A stretch of 64,000 bases of DNA from Norana najaformis. Taxonomy: Eukaryota > Annelida > Clitellata > Crassiclitellata > Hormogastridae. This document shows, piece after piece, positions 44,775 to 55,139 of the stretch (positions are counted from its first letter, which is position 1; each line of letters begins with the position of its first letter). Where the stretch lies: positions 9,043,306 through 9,107,305 of the forward strand of contig OZ029921.1 of assembly GCA_964023275.1 (NCBI GenBank). The letters are read 5' to 3'. Below the pieces are notes generated by a model. The model searched no databases, was not told the DNA's origin, and worked only from the letters and a program-made list of their open reading frames with translations. Both the position numbers and the translations under genes were made by a program.

Positions 44775-45768
44775 CAGCGTTGTTCAAAGCACCGGACCAG
44801 AGTACTTAATTGAAAGTAAAAATAAATGTAACTGTCAGTAAGTACTTAGGTAACAGTAAAGTATTCACTGATAATTTTACTTAAATAAAAGTAAAAAATT
44901 AATTTTTCTGCAAATAATAAAGTAAACAATAAAAGTACACAAGTCCATTATAGGGTCTATATATGTTGACCACATTAGCAAATATGCACCATATGTATTA
45001 TAGAATATATTATACATTATATAGTGTATGCCATATATTATATAATATACAATATATATAAAAACAGATGTGCATTAGCTGCTCTGCCTCAGTGGCAACT
45101 CTATGGCTCCTTTAAGAGTTTATAAACGGTATCATTCTTCCTATCTCAAATTTCTTATTCGTTTCTCTTCTGGCCTGTTTTTTGCCGGGGTCATTAGGTC
45201 AAAGTGGATTCATATACTACTGTGAGCGAGATCCATGTGCGCACCTCAGTGTACTCTGAGTGATTTAAATTAGTTCAACCCGCATCGTTCTACAGAAGCT
45301 CGGTATGGACACTACTTGCCAACTATCTCAAGTCAGCTGCCTGTCACTCATCACCGTAAATTTTCAATGTAATGCAGCAATTAATGTTCCAGCAGAACAT
45401 ATGGGCATATATGCACCCGCAGAGTGCATGGACGATAACATAGTTGACTAGCATTACTTTTAAATAAGTAAATAAATGTATAGGTTTTATATATCGACCA
45501 TATGGCCTCAACCTGCTCATTTTGCAATGAATTTATCGAGTGAGATCCTTTACCACCGCTGCCCCTTAGAATGGTAGGCCTACTGTAAGACTGGCTTGCA
45601 TTGTCACGAAAAATACTTTGTAACGAACATGTAATCCAAACATGTAACGAAATAAAAATTGTTACAAATAAAAGTATTTTACTTTTTAATACTTGTTTAC
45701 TAGTAAAAGTACTAAAACTCTTACTTAAGTACAATAACGTGTTACCTATTCGTTACTATGCAACACTG
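44775..45768. mobile_element. hAT-like non-autonomous element A, 8-bp target duplication
   Basis: The left end is CAGCGTTGTTCAAAGC, and the right end CAACACTG is the inverted CAGTGTTG. It is flanked by cttgctgg (44767-44774) and cctgctgg (45769-45776), an 8-bp duplication with one mismatch, the length typical of the hAT superfamily. Both subterminal regions are crowded with agtactt/aagtaaaagta words. The 994-bp interior has no transposase. It contains a family-3 SINE-like copy (45450-45575) and an AT-rich microsatellite (45000-45060), so part of its length is nested insertion. Confidence 0.8.
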
Positions 45769-45783
45769 CCTGCTGGTTAAAAC

Positions 45784-46898
45784 CAGTGTTGTTCGAGGTA
45801 CTGGGCCAAAATACTTAAGTAAAAGTACGAGTAGAGCTGTTTTTAAGTACTTAAGTAAAAGTAAAAGTACTCATCAATTTTATTTAGGCAAAACTAAAAA
45901 AGTATTCTGCCAAATAATACTTTAAAGTAAAAGTAAAAAGTATCGAGTGTAGTAAGTATGCATGTATGTATCTACATATGTATCTATGAATGTATTTATG
46001 TATCGGTTATGTGGGCCTATGTATGTATGCAAGTATATAAATCTCAAAAGAGCAGCTATGGTGACTATCACCTAGAGCTATAAAATAGGCATGTTTATTT
46101 ATTGCAGAAGCATTTTGCTTCCATAGTTCATGCAGCCTATTTAGGCTACTCGCATGTAACGTGTTGGCCACCAATGTATCACACAACATGCTGTATGTTG
46201 AATGCACAAGCCAGTGCCAGAATCTGATGCCAGGTCACAGGTTAAACAGACGTATTAGCCGTTGGGCCACCATGTCAACTCACTAATCACCTCCTCCATC
46301 GTATATCACATCTTACAGCCTCATCCTGACCATGGACCCCTCACTCAGTATCTCTTCCCATTTCTTGTTTTTCTTCCTATTTCTCTCGGCCAGTTATAGG
46401 GTCAAAAGGTGAAAATGAACTCAAAATACTAATGCAATAAATTCTGATTATAAACAGGGTGTACTATAAGTTTATACTCGGAAGTGTTTAATACATTTAC
46501 GCGGTGTTCCTTACTCGCTAGACTTATAGTCCTGTTCAGAATGTACCTACTCAGTGTACCTAGGGAATACATACGGTCCCTAATGTACCCCCACCCCTGT
46601 GAGTTTTCTGACGATTTCAAACCATTTGCACTCGATAATTAGTCAGTGTCACTCTGTTTTAACGATTATTGGCTTCACTTGTCACTTCCCTTCTCGTCAC
46701 TGTGCAGCCATCATTTATTTGAACTAACAGCGGAACCCGCATAAATTTAAAGTAAGGCGTCACTTGTAACAAAATTGGTGAAATATTACTTTGTTCCAAG
46801 TAATAGTATTTCTTTTTTAATACTTCTTTACAAGTAAAAATGCTAATACTTACTTACGTACAGCAATGCATTACTTTTACTTTGCTACTGAACAATAG
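45784..46898. mobile_element. hAT-like non-autonomous element B
   Basis: Starts CAGTGTTGTTCGAGGTACTG, 15 bp after element A ends, and shares with it the left subterminal block (aaaatacttaagtaaaagta) and the right block (tttcttttttaatacttctt ... gctactgaacaatag aligned to A's ttactatgcaacactg). Its right terminus has decayed, and no 8-bp duplication is readable (left gttaaaac, right tagtcttt). Interior: a short TATG run (45957-46030) and no transposase. Confidence 0.6.
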
Positions 46899-47444
46899 TA
46901 GTCTTTTCCTGAATTTACTCGATAGGCTGTGCAAGCTGAGGACTCTGAGAATTATCCTGTTTGATTTCAATCCAGCTTTTGTTATGGCAAGAGGCCATGT
47001 GTCTTGGTGCTGGAATGATAGAATTCATTAGATTCTATTAGATTAGAGACCAATCTATGCATAATGTATGAGAGTTGTTTTATCTGTTATGTCGGTTTAG
47101 CTTTGAATAGAATTTTCTGCTTTTGAAGTGAATTTGCAAGATGTGCAGAGTTTTCTATCTTGTTACAGACAATGAATGTACCGAATTCAATGTTTTAATT
47201 GAAATTGTGTGTCAACTTACGACACTTTCACCTTGCTTAACCTCCTTATTCTGAGTCAGCTGAAATCCTTAATTTAACCACAGTGCAAATGACAGAACAA
47301 GTGAGCATTGCTGTCCAACTCAGTAATGCCTTGTGCTTTACTATAATGGCCCTATGGACAGATTAGATTAAATTAAACTGGTTATAAGAGGAAGGCAGGT
47401 CAAATCAGTGACACATGTTTGGAAAACATCTAACTGAACATTTG
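46899..47444. other. non-coding stretch
   Basis: No recognised feature. Confidence 0.4.
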
Positions 47445-47612
47445 CATCCACTGTAGCTATCCGACTGTCTGACTGCCTGACTCCTGGATCTTGACCTGGG
47501 ACCGAACCCTTTTGCCTAGTGATTTGTTTTGACTGAGCGCCTGTGAATAAGCTGGTTCCCGCGACTTAGCATTCATTGGGTGCTGTACAAATCTCGAGAT
47601 TACGATTACGAT
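47445..47612 (+). mobile_element. LINE 3' end, acgatt-tail family
   Basis: cctggatcttgacctgggac, then tgactgagcgcctgtgaata and aatctcgagattacgattac. Only the 3' UTR is present. Confidence 0.75.
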
Positions 47613-49144
47613 AGCACCTCTCTTCTCTACTGTAAACTGAGAACTGAAACAACAAATGCCTAAAATTATTCCAGTGACTAATATAAATTATTATTTTGGT
47701 TTACTCCATGGAAGCAGAATATTTGTTCCTTTATTACAGATTTAATTTAACTATATTTTAACTATAATTTGTGTTTGAAATGTCCACCTTTGATCTCAGG
47801 ACAGGCTTGTAACAGAAAGCAACCATTTTCTCCTCTTTGCTAATTACGTTTTTGCAAGGGTGTGTCTTTTATAATAACTTCACTGTGACATTATTTTTTA
47901 ATAGCGAATGCTTATAATTAAAAATGTAGTTGATATTGTATTCTTGCTTAAAAAGTTTTAGTTTTATTTAATTTTTATAGTTAGATAATTTAGCAATGAT
48001 TCTAGGATTAATTTTTTTCACTGTGTATGCATTCGTATGTCATATGGGCTGTTGCAAAGTATGTGTCTTACTGGAAAAGAGAATTCGTGAGTGTGCAAAC
48101 TCTGCACTGTTTGGTCTTTGTTGGTTTGCTTTTTTGTGCAGACGGCTGTTTTTGTATAGTGCTCCAGTTCCCATGAGGATAGAAAGTCTGTGTGACGATT
48201 AGTGCAGTGGAAATGTTTGCCAGGACAACAATAGCAACTCTTGCTTGCTTCTTCATCTCCGCTGGCTTCCTGTTTACAGTGGACGTCTAATTAAGCCAAC
48301 AATTAGCCTTTGCACTTGTCCTCTCTCCTCAGTAGTCTGGGTCTGTTGGAGGCCAAATGATTGGTAGAGGTTGGGATGGGTGGGTGGGTGGATGGATCCA
48401 AGTGTCCAACGTGGGCGAATCAGCAGTATTAACATCCGATGCATGCATTGCATCCGTCGATGACGCGAGGTTTCACTTCATGCGTCGACATTGAAACATC
48501 TTTTCTCCATTTTCTTCTTGTCCATTGGAAAATATTATACAGTGAACAGACTTTATATGGCGTCTTCACTGAGGCTGGCTTAATGGCTACAACTCATGGT
48601 CCACATTTCAAATCCTATTGTGTCGTTTAAAATTAGAAATCATTGTTATCATGTGTCTTCTCAGCAGGAATTGTTAGGTAAAAACGGTTGTTTGACTGCT
48701 GTTGTCATGTCTGTTAGCCGACAGCAGATGTGACAGGAAGGTAAAGACAAATGCTGCGTTTGGGAGACCGTGAATTGATGCATTGCATTTGGATATATGG
48801 TAATAAGTGTCTGATGCAAAACTTTGAAATGTTATTAAGTCAGGTGTGGAAATTAAACAAGTTACAAATTAGGTAACCTTGGTAGTGAAACTTGCATTCC
48901 TTTTGGTTTTGCCTTTTAAATAGATATCAACAATTCCATGACTGGTCAACTTTCGTTTATGGGTTGCTTGTCTCAGTGATGAATAATTACAATTATTGTT
49001 AGTTGTTCTTTATCAAGCAGGTTCAGAGTCCAGATGCACTGCTGAGAGACAATACATTGGCAGTCAGCCACTGTGTGCAGCATTTAATATCTACTCATAC
49101 ATGTTTATGCTCTCATACTGCTGTTCATAAGGCCCATCTGTGTG
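47613..49144. other. non-coding stretch
   Basis: AT-rich; frames of 68 codons or less, none recognised. Confidence 0.4.
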
Positions 49145-49149
49145 GCTAC

Positions 49150-49501
49150 TGTCATGAAAGAGTTCAGTTTCACCTCAGATCAGCTCTGTTTACAACTGCA
49201 GTCTGATTTATAAGCAGTTCATCTATCTTTCGTGTTGCTATAGTATGCGTGACTGTGTTGTAATTTGAGAATAAGGAATTCGAGTTTTGTAAGCAGTTCA
49301 GCTATCTTTTGATTCCTGGTTTTTTCATCCTGTGGGCATCTAATCTTCAATTCTCCTTTCTTCTCCTCACTCCACACCACCTCTTAAACTTGGTCACAGT
49401 TCACTGACCAGACATAAGTTCAAGATCCGTTCACACAATATGAAACTCCCACTAACTTAAATCTTGCTTAAGGCAAGGTCACATCAGAACATTTTGTGAC
49501 A
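49150..49501 (-). repeat. 3' LTR of the Gypsy element
   Basis: 352 bp; longer than the 5' LTR because of an internal duplication (taagcagttcatctatcttt at 49211 and gtaagcagttcagctatctt at 49289). On the minus strand it begins TGTCACAAAATG, a common Gypsy LTR start. The adjacent minus-strand gaaaaaggcaggcac (49502-49516) fits the polypurine tract position. Confidence 0.8.
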
Positions 49502-49639
49502 GTGCCTGCCTTTTTCAAGAAAAAATCCCATTTCTTTTCAGATACCACACAATGTTCACAAGTATCTAAATTGCAAAGGTGCCTTACATCCTTTGACACG
49601 TTGACATACTAAAAGTTCTCCTCAAAATAACACTTAATT

Positions 49640-49803
49640 ATTACATACCTGTGAATAGCTTCCAGTAATGCACAAATTATCACCCAGTAATAAAAAAAAT
49701 TAACAAACACTTAATAACACATAACTATTACATACCTGTGAATAGCTTCCAGTAATACACAAATTATCACCCAGTAATAAAAAAAATTAACAAACACTTC
49801 ATA
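49640..49803. repeat. 87-bp tandem duplication inside the Gypsy 3' region
   Basis: ttacatacctgtgaatagct starts at 49641 and 49728. The two units differ at only a few bases (aatgcac against aatacac), a recent local duplication inside old element DNA. Confidence 0.9.
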
Positions 49804-50156
49804 AGTTCAAACGTACACTAATAAACTACGAGTAACTGTCTGATTACAAAATATGCTGAATATTCCTCAGAAATGTTTTTCTCTTTTACTATATTTTTCT
49901 TTTTGATTTTATTCTTCTGTTTGACTTTATTTTTATTTTCCCCTTCTACTTCATTCTTCTCTTTGCTATTTGTTGCATCTTTTGTGAGTTCTGTTTCTGC
50001 TTCAGGTGGCTTAGCTGTGCTAAGCTAATCCGAGACATGTAAGTCATCACGAAGGTTCAGTTATACCCGCGCTATTAAAGGTTCTTTGGTGATATCCTCT
50101 GTTTTGAAACTCTACCGCTTCTGTTGCTGTATAGACTAAACAGCTGGTCATTTAGT

Positions 50157-50312
50157 AACTGTAACTGTAATGGTAATGATAAACTCAAGATTTCTACGGC
50201 ACCTAATGAATGCTAAGTCATAGGAACCAACTTATTCACAGGCACTCAGTCGAAACAAAATTGATAGGCAAGAAGGGTTCAGCTCCAGGTCAAGATCTAA
50301 GAGTCAGGCAGG
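50157..50312 (-). mobile_element. LINE 3' end, acgatt-tail family (minus)
   Basis: Plus strand: gtaactgtaatggtaatgat tail, then actcaagatttctacggcac and ttcagctccaggtcaagatc. Lies in the pol region of the Gypsy element. Confidence 0.7.
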
Positions 50313-50454
50313 ACCTAACTACTGTCATTTTCCATCGTGGTTTGATTTTAGCATTATGCTAAATGCTAAATGTTATGTTAAGTGGCACCAATTATTCATC
50401 GTCTGATGTCCATATCCATTTCCATACCTTTGTAAATGTGTCATCATTCCTGGA

Positions 50455-50596
50455 AATCGTAATTGTAATCGTAATTTCGAGATTTCTACAGCGCCCAACG
50501 AAAGCCGCACCATGGGGACCAGCTTATTCACAGGCGCTTAGTCAAAACAAAATCGATAGGCAAAAGGGTTTGGTTCCAGGTCAAGATCCAAAAGTG
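50455..50596 (-). mobile_element. LINE 3' end, acgatt-tail family (minus), well preserved
   Basis: Plus strand: gaaatcgtaattgtaatcgt tail, tttctacagcgcccaacgaa, accagcttattcacaggcgc and ggcaaaagggtttggttcca. Among the best-preserved copies of the family. It lies 140 bp from the copy at 50157, in the same orientation. Confidence 0.8.
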
Positions 50597-50657
50597 AAAT
50601 GTTAATGCCAAGACTGCTGGTAATGCCTGGTCTGTTTTTGGTCTTCCTTGCTTGACT

Positions 50658-50897
50658 TCAAGTAACAACAGCTATGGTTAGATCTTTTAACGTTGCTCTG
50701 ATCTCAGCACATTTCTTCTGTGCTTCAATATATTCTGCAACCTCTTGCACATTCTCAATAATCAGATGATAAATTGAGTTCTCCATGCATATAGCTTTGA
50801 CTCTTCCCCTCAAACACAGAGTGTCAACTTGTTGTTCTTCAGTTAACTGCTCTTCTGGGACCAGGCCACTTCTGACAATAATAGTTGTACTTTCCAT
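50658..50897 (-). pseudogene. Gypsy protease-region remnant
   Basis: The 79-codon frame contains VRSGLVPEEQLTEEQ and VKAICMENSIYHLIIENV. These resemble the retropepsin region of Gypsy pol, where the strand after the active-site loop reads VVRxxLVPxxQLTG and the C-terminal part has a CMxNPxYDLIIGN-like motif. The Asp-Thr-Gly active-site triad expected just upstream is not present and there is a gap in the middle, so it is inactive. The next part of pol is absent. Confidence 0.6.
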
Positions 50898-51215
50898 ATC
50901 TCATCACTTGCACATGTGCTCTATACAGATATCCTTCAATCACTGATATATCTTTTTGCTGTTCAGTCCACTTTTAACTGTACAGCCAATTTTGGTGATG
51001 AAAGATAATTTATGTCCACACTTTAATTCAACGGATTCTACTCCTATACAAGAGCAAACTTGATGAGCTCCAGTTTCATCAGGTGACGAACTATGGCCAT
51101 CCTCTCTTGTTCATTCAGATGCAGTGTGAGAACCTCTAGCCAGAACTTCTTTTATGCTTGTTTCTCTCTCTATTTCCTCTGTAGATCTCGTTGATGCCAC
51201 TTTTGCCAAATGGAA

Positions 51216-51257
51216 ACAGTTTTGGGCCAGATGATTTCCTTTACCACAGACATAACA
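51216..51257 (-). pseudogene. gag CCHC zinc knuckle
   Basis: Reads CYVCGKGNHLAQNC on the minus strand, a complete CX2CX4HX4C nucleic-acid-binding knuckle. It is in a different frame from the gag remnant upstream, and stops lie on both sides. Confidence 0.75.
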
Positions 51258-51375
51258 GGTTCTTCAATTCTTATCAACCACTCTGGACTCTATCTAGCTA
51301 CAAATGCATTCCAGTTACATTGCAATTTTTAATTGTAAATTGTATGCAAAGCACTTCCACATCATAGCACGTGTT

Positions 51376-51540
51376 TTAATCACTCATCACTTTTTCGATT
51401 ATTCTGCTTTTCTCCTGCTGTTTCTCAAACAAGATCCTATCCTCATGTGTCACTAGATACTGTTCAGCCAGAGTTCCCAACTCTTCTAAGGTTGCTAGCA
51501 CCCTTTTCATAAATAAACCCAGCTCCTTTGGACATCCAAG
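51376..51540 (-). pseudogene. gag C-terminal domain fragment
   Basis: CPKELGLFMKRVLATLEELG followed by TLAEQYLVTHEDRILFE. This matches the late gag/capsid segment of Gypsy elements (…LxxFLKER.PxSLEEL…AEQYLxAH). It begins abruptly at 51540, where the inserted LINE starts; the preceding part of gag resumes beyond 52740. Confidence 0.65.
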
Positions 51541-52738
51541 CGTATACAGATAAAAATGAATCATATATCTTACTAAATGATATCTCTGATTGCCTGCCTG
51601 TTATGTTTTGCCTAGGTTGTACAAGGATATCTTGTATACAAAGAATAGAATTAGCGACCTTTGTCAGTAGGCTAATAAATGAGAAAGCTGTTACTCAATT
51701 TAATGCTTCTCTGGCAGAGGTTGACTGGTCTGATGTTGAAAGATTGTGTTGCGGGTGAACCTTTTACTGCTTATATCTGTTTCATGGATAAATATGAACA
51801 TTTGTATGAAGCAACCTTCCCAGTAAATAGCAGAAAGGCGCATTTAAATGTAAAACAACCATGGATGACCAGTGCACTACTTAAATCCTGTAAGGAAAGG
51901 TCAAGACTTTATGCCAAATATTTAAAAAATCACACTACTGCCAGTGAAGCTACTTTGATTAAATATCATAATAAGTTTAAGTAACTTAGATAATATTCTG
52001 CAAAAAGTGTATTAAGCAGATAGATTTTAGAAATATGGAAATGATCTTTATAAAACTAGCAGAGAATATTAGCATACTGTTGCTGTCTCCCCTAAACTAC
52101 TCTACAAAACTTATATTATTCCTTAATTTTTCTTTATTTGCTGTGATATCATTTGGGCTTCAAATTATACTTCCTACTGAAAAGAACTGGACATTTTACA
52201 AAATCATTCCATTCAAATTATTTTATGCTGCACTGGTCGAACCTATATTGCACTCCGACTAGCAGACATAAATAAGTTTCAGATTAGTTTATTCATGTTT
52301 TGCTGTCATCACAACTTGTTACCAAGTACATCTGATGGTTATTTTCATCAAGGAACTGCTATACATAGTCATGACACTAGAACTTTTGTAAAGTACCACA
52401 CTGATATTGCAACATAATAGGATGAAATTATTCTCTATATAATGTTCTGGCCCTTCTGTATGAAATGGTCTTCCAGTTATGTTTTAAATCTATCCACCCT
52501 TAATTAATTTAAGACAGAAGTTAAAGTCTGCTTGATTTCTGTGCATTAAGCTGCTAGCACATTGGTAGTCGTTAGTTAATCTCAGTTGTGTATTACATAA
52601 TCCTAAACCTCATTTTGTGTTTACACTCCTTACTGTGCATGTAAATTAATAAATGCACTGTTTTACTGCCAAAATATAATCTGGGAAAAGGCCAATCCAG
52701 CCTTAGCAGGTCTCTCTGAGGCCATTTTGGATTGTTCT
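51541..52738 (+). mobile_element. LINE fragment nested in Gypsy gag, RT core deleted
   Basis: Plus-strand translation gives LLNDISDCLPVMFCL (the SDH-type endonuclease block with H changed to C), then FNASLAEVDWSDVERL and QPWMTSALLKSCKERSRLYA, the linker before the reverse transcriptase. At about 52030-52100 it jumps to the reverse-transcriptase C-terminus: CDIIWASNYTSY, DINKFQISLFMF and IHSHDTRTF, then the final FKTEVKVCLIS. The whole catalytic core is missing. The 3' end (52680-52738, tgggaaaaggccaatccagc ... gaggccattttgg) can fold as a hairpin. The sequence then returns to Gypsy gag. Confidence 0.75.
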
Positions 52739-53070
52739 TTTGACTTCTGCATCAATCACTGAGAATTTTGATTGTATTGACTGTTGTAATTGAGATAATG
52801 TGGTGCTGGTGTTCTATCAGTTAAATGGCTAAACAAGTCTAATTTATATTTCTCTAGCACATTAGCCCTTTCACCTTCTCTAAGTTCCTTTTCGAATTTC
52901 ATGTTATCTAATTGCTGTTCCTGTTCCAATTTCATTTGTTCAATTTTTGCCTGTTTCTCACTTTCTTTTACTTCCTTATTCACTTTCATTCCTTCAGTTT
53001 CCATCTGTTTCTCATGCTGTTCTCTTTCAAATACTCTTAGCCCTTTCCTCTGCTTGCTGCTTCTTAACAA
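52739..53070 (-). pseudogene. gag N-terminal coiled-coil region
   Basis: A 104-codon frame rich in Glu/Lys/Gln (EREQHEKQMETEGMKVNKEV, KQAKIEQMKLEQEQQLDNMK), predicted coiled coil, then KYKLDLFSHLTDRTPAPHYL leading toward the capsid part. This layout (charged coiled coil, then capsid) is usual for Gypsy gag polyproteins. It is cut by the LINE at 52739. Confidence 0.6.
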
Positions 53071-53766
53071 AATTTATTCAATGCTTTACCTTTTAGTCGA
53101 ATGATTTCACATTATTCTTTTGGTTGTTGAATTCAAGCTATTTTAACTCAGGGTAAATAGGTACTGTAAATACTGATAAAGAAATAATATTATTTTAGCT
53201 GGCCTGTATAACTGGCCTGTGGCTAATGAAATATCTCAAAATGTTCTTTATTCTCAAATTTTTCTAGTATTTATAGTCACAGGGTAAAAAGATGTTTTAT
53301 TTATTCTTTATTTAATTAAAAGTACTTATAATGCGAATTGCAGAGAGGTAAGTAGTGTAAATTGGTGAGCAGTCTCCTCACTCGAACTTTGTCCCAGACT
53401 TTGGCCGTGTCGCTCCCTGTTTTTTTTGTTGTGGTGGAAGTGTGTTTCTTTCATCACAAAGTGTTTAGTGACGGTCACTGGAAACGTTTTTCTGTCATTG
53501 CAGAGCCATTTGGTTGTCATAGTGGAAGCAGTTTTCCCTCTTCACAGAGCTACACTGCCTTTGTTGTATTGAAAAATCTCAAAGTTTATTCAAGACACGC
53601 TTCTGTTGTTGTTTTCAGATCCTTTGTCTGTCTCATGATGCAGGCCTATCGAACAAACTTCCAGTCTGTCTACATGAATAATATCAAGCACAACTCACTC
53701 ACTTGAATAGAAACTCCTTTTGTATTACTTTAAAAATCCTTATTACAACCCACCCACCGTTTCATT

Positions 53767-53791
53767 GGGGCATCTTGTGGGATCGCCTAAT
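53767..53791 (-). promoter_or_regulatory. putative primer-binding-site region of the Gypsy element
   Basis: Directly inside the 5' LTR the minus strand reads aattaggcgatcccacaaga. Position and the GGCGAxCCCAC-like wording fit a tRNA-primed binding site, but I could not match it to a specific tRNA 3' end. Confidence 0.35.
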
Positions 53792-54079
53792 TGTTAAGAG
53801 GGAGTTCACTTTCATGTATTTTCTTTATTAGAACTAACTCCCTGTTTACAACTACACTGTCTTAATTGAAAACAGTTCATCTTCTGAGCTATCTTTCAGT
53901 TCCCAGTTGTCATCCTCCTGGCATCTGATCTTCAACTCTCTTTCCTTCTCCTCACTCCAGACCTCTTAGACTCAATTTATTGGCCACACACAAGTTCAAG
54001 ACCACTTCATACTGTATAGAAGACTGGTGATAAGTTGAATCTTGTTTAAGGCAAGGTCACATCAGAATGTTTTGTGACT
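53792..54079 (-). repeat. 5' LTR of the Gypsy element
   Basis: 288 bp direct repeat of 49150-49501. It contains an AATAAA-type word on the minus strand near 53828. It ends (plus strand) gttttgtgact, followed by the GCTAC target duplicate at 54080-54084, 67 bp upstream of the putative exon at 54147. Confidence 0.8.
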
Positions 54080-54146
54080 GCTACAAATGCCATGTGACTT
54101 ACTAATCTTGATTATAGATCTTGATGTTTTATGTTCTTCTTCCAAG

Positions 54147-54336
54147 GATGTTCATCGTGAGTCAACGAATTTGATTCTGCTGTACGGATGTGTGGCTGCC
54201 ATCATCGTCCTTCTCATCGTCCTAATCATCGTCGGATACATCTCATATGAGTGGCACCACTTGCCATGGAATAACTCCAATGCCTTGGCATCAAGGATGA
54301 TGACAAATTCGAGTTATCATGCCACATCACAGCCAG
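54147..54336 (+). CDS. putative host-gene exon A encoding a membrane helix (partial)
   Basis: The acceptor gttcttcttccaag precedes it and the donor cag|gtatgc follows it. The 190-bp interval is open and encodes DVHRESTNLILLYGC, then a hydrophobic run VAAIIVLLIVLIIVGYISY and a polar tail with NSSYH. One helix of about 25 residues is obvious. The reading frame starts in phase 0 and leaves one base at the end, matching the next candidate exon. GC and codon use are higher than in the flanks. The protein family is not recognised. A Gypsy LTR ends 67 bp before the acceptor, so the branch-point/polypyrimidine region of this intron survives between them. Confidence 0.55.
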
Positions 54337-55139
54337 GTATGCAGGTGGCTCTGAACCACATACACCAGCTCCAGTTATCCTGCCATGTGTTCAATATAAG
54401 AAGCTGTTATATTTGCATACCTGAAAGCATTAGTTGGCTATGATGAATTCGCTAACAACTAGTTTTAAGTCGAATGGAATGGATTGATTATTACCAATCA
54501 AAAAGAAATATTAAATGCTCCTCTCATACTTCATATGTGGAAACTTACCGTATGTATGCTGTCTGCAACTGGAAAATCTTGGATTCAGTGAAGGAAGGAA
54601 GGGTGATGAGAGTCACTGGAGTGGTGATGAGAGTCATTGGAGTGATGTTGACTATCAGTCATGGAGAGGTTCTATGACCAGTTGGCCAGCTGGTGAAGAA
54701 TACCTGTTACTGTATGTACTGACCTGATGTCTTGAGGGATATCCAGATACTGAGTATTCTTCCATCTACAAGCGAATGCTGAATGGTGAGGTAACCATGT
54801 GCAGCAATCTTCATTGGTTGTCATCGTTTCTCATCCTCAGTGCAATGCTGTCCAACTCTGGATGGGAATAGTGGTGAGGTCAACTTTTTAGCCAGGAAAG
54901 TCCAGTACCTGGACGAAAATTGAGAGGTCAAGGACAGCAAGTGCTGAAGGTGCTAAGCCCCTAATGACCAGGGGCTGTGTGGGAACGTAATGTATAAGTT
55001 CTCACAGCAAGGTCCAGGAAGCCAGCACATTTTAAAACATTTAGGATGAAATTGAGAATATTTTGGCAACATGTGCTACACTTTATTTTATGATTGACAT
55101 ATCATCTACAACAGAGCATTGTCAAGAGTCACTGAAAAG
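54337..55139. other. putative intron, non-coding
   Basis: Contains a short duplicated phrase (agtcactggagtggtgatgag and agtcattggagtgatg) near 54610-54650. No other supported feature. Confidence 0.4.

Larger units (their letters stand above)
49150..54079 (-). mobile_element. Gypsy-type LTR retrotransposon, decayed, minus strand
   Basis: Two divergent direct repeats (49150-49501 and 53792-54079) bound the element. Both start TGT and share blocks such as ggcatctgatcttcaactct (atcttcaattctcc in the other) and tttaaggcaaggtcacatca. GCTAC occurs immediately outside both ends (49145-49149 and 54080-54084): a perfect 5-bp target duplication, as Gypsy elements make. Inside, on the minus strand, lie a gag coiled coil, gag C-terminus, CCHC knuckle and protease remnants in order. 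Reverse transcriptase, RNase H and integrase are missing. A plus-strand LINE has split gag, and two LINE 3' ends sit where pol should be. Its LTRs differ greatly, so the insertion is old and cannot be mobile. Confidence 0.85.

Noticed and set aside
53362-53706. 114-codon plus-strand frame
   Set aside because: It lies in the leader of the minus-strand Gypsy element, between 5' LTR and gag, and has no recognisable content.
53366-53791. Plus-strand Gypsy LTR followed by a primer-binding site (cattggggcatcttgtggga)
   Set aside because: The wording is suggestive, but the gag remnants and the paired LTRs with GCTAC duplication all point to the minus strand.
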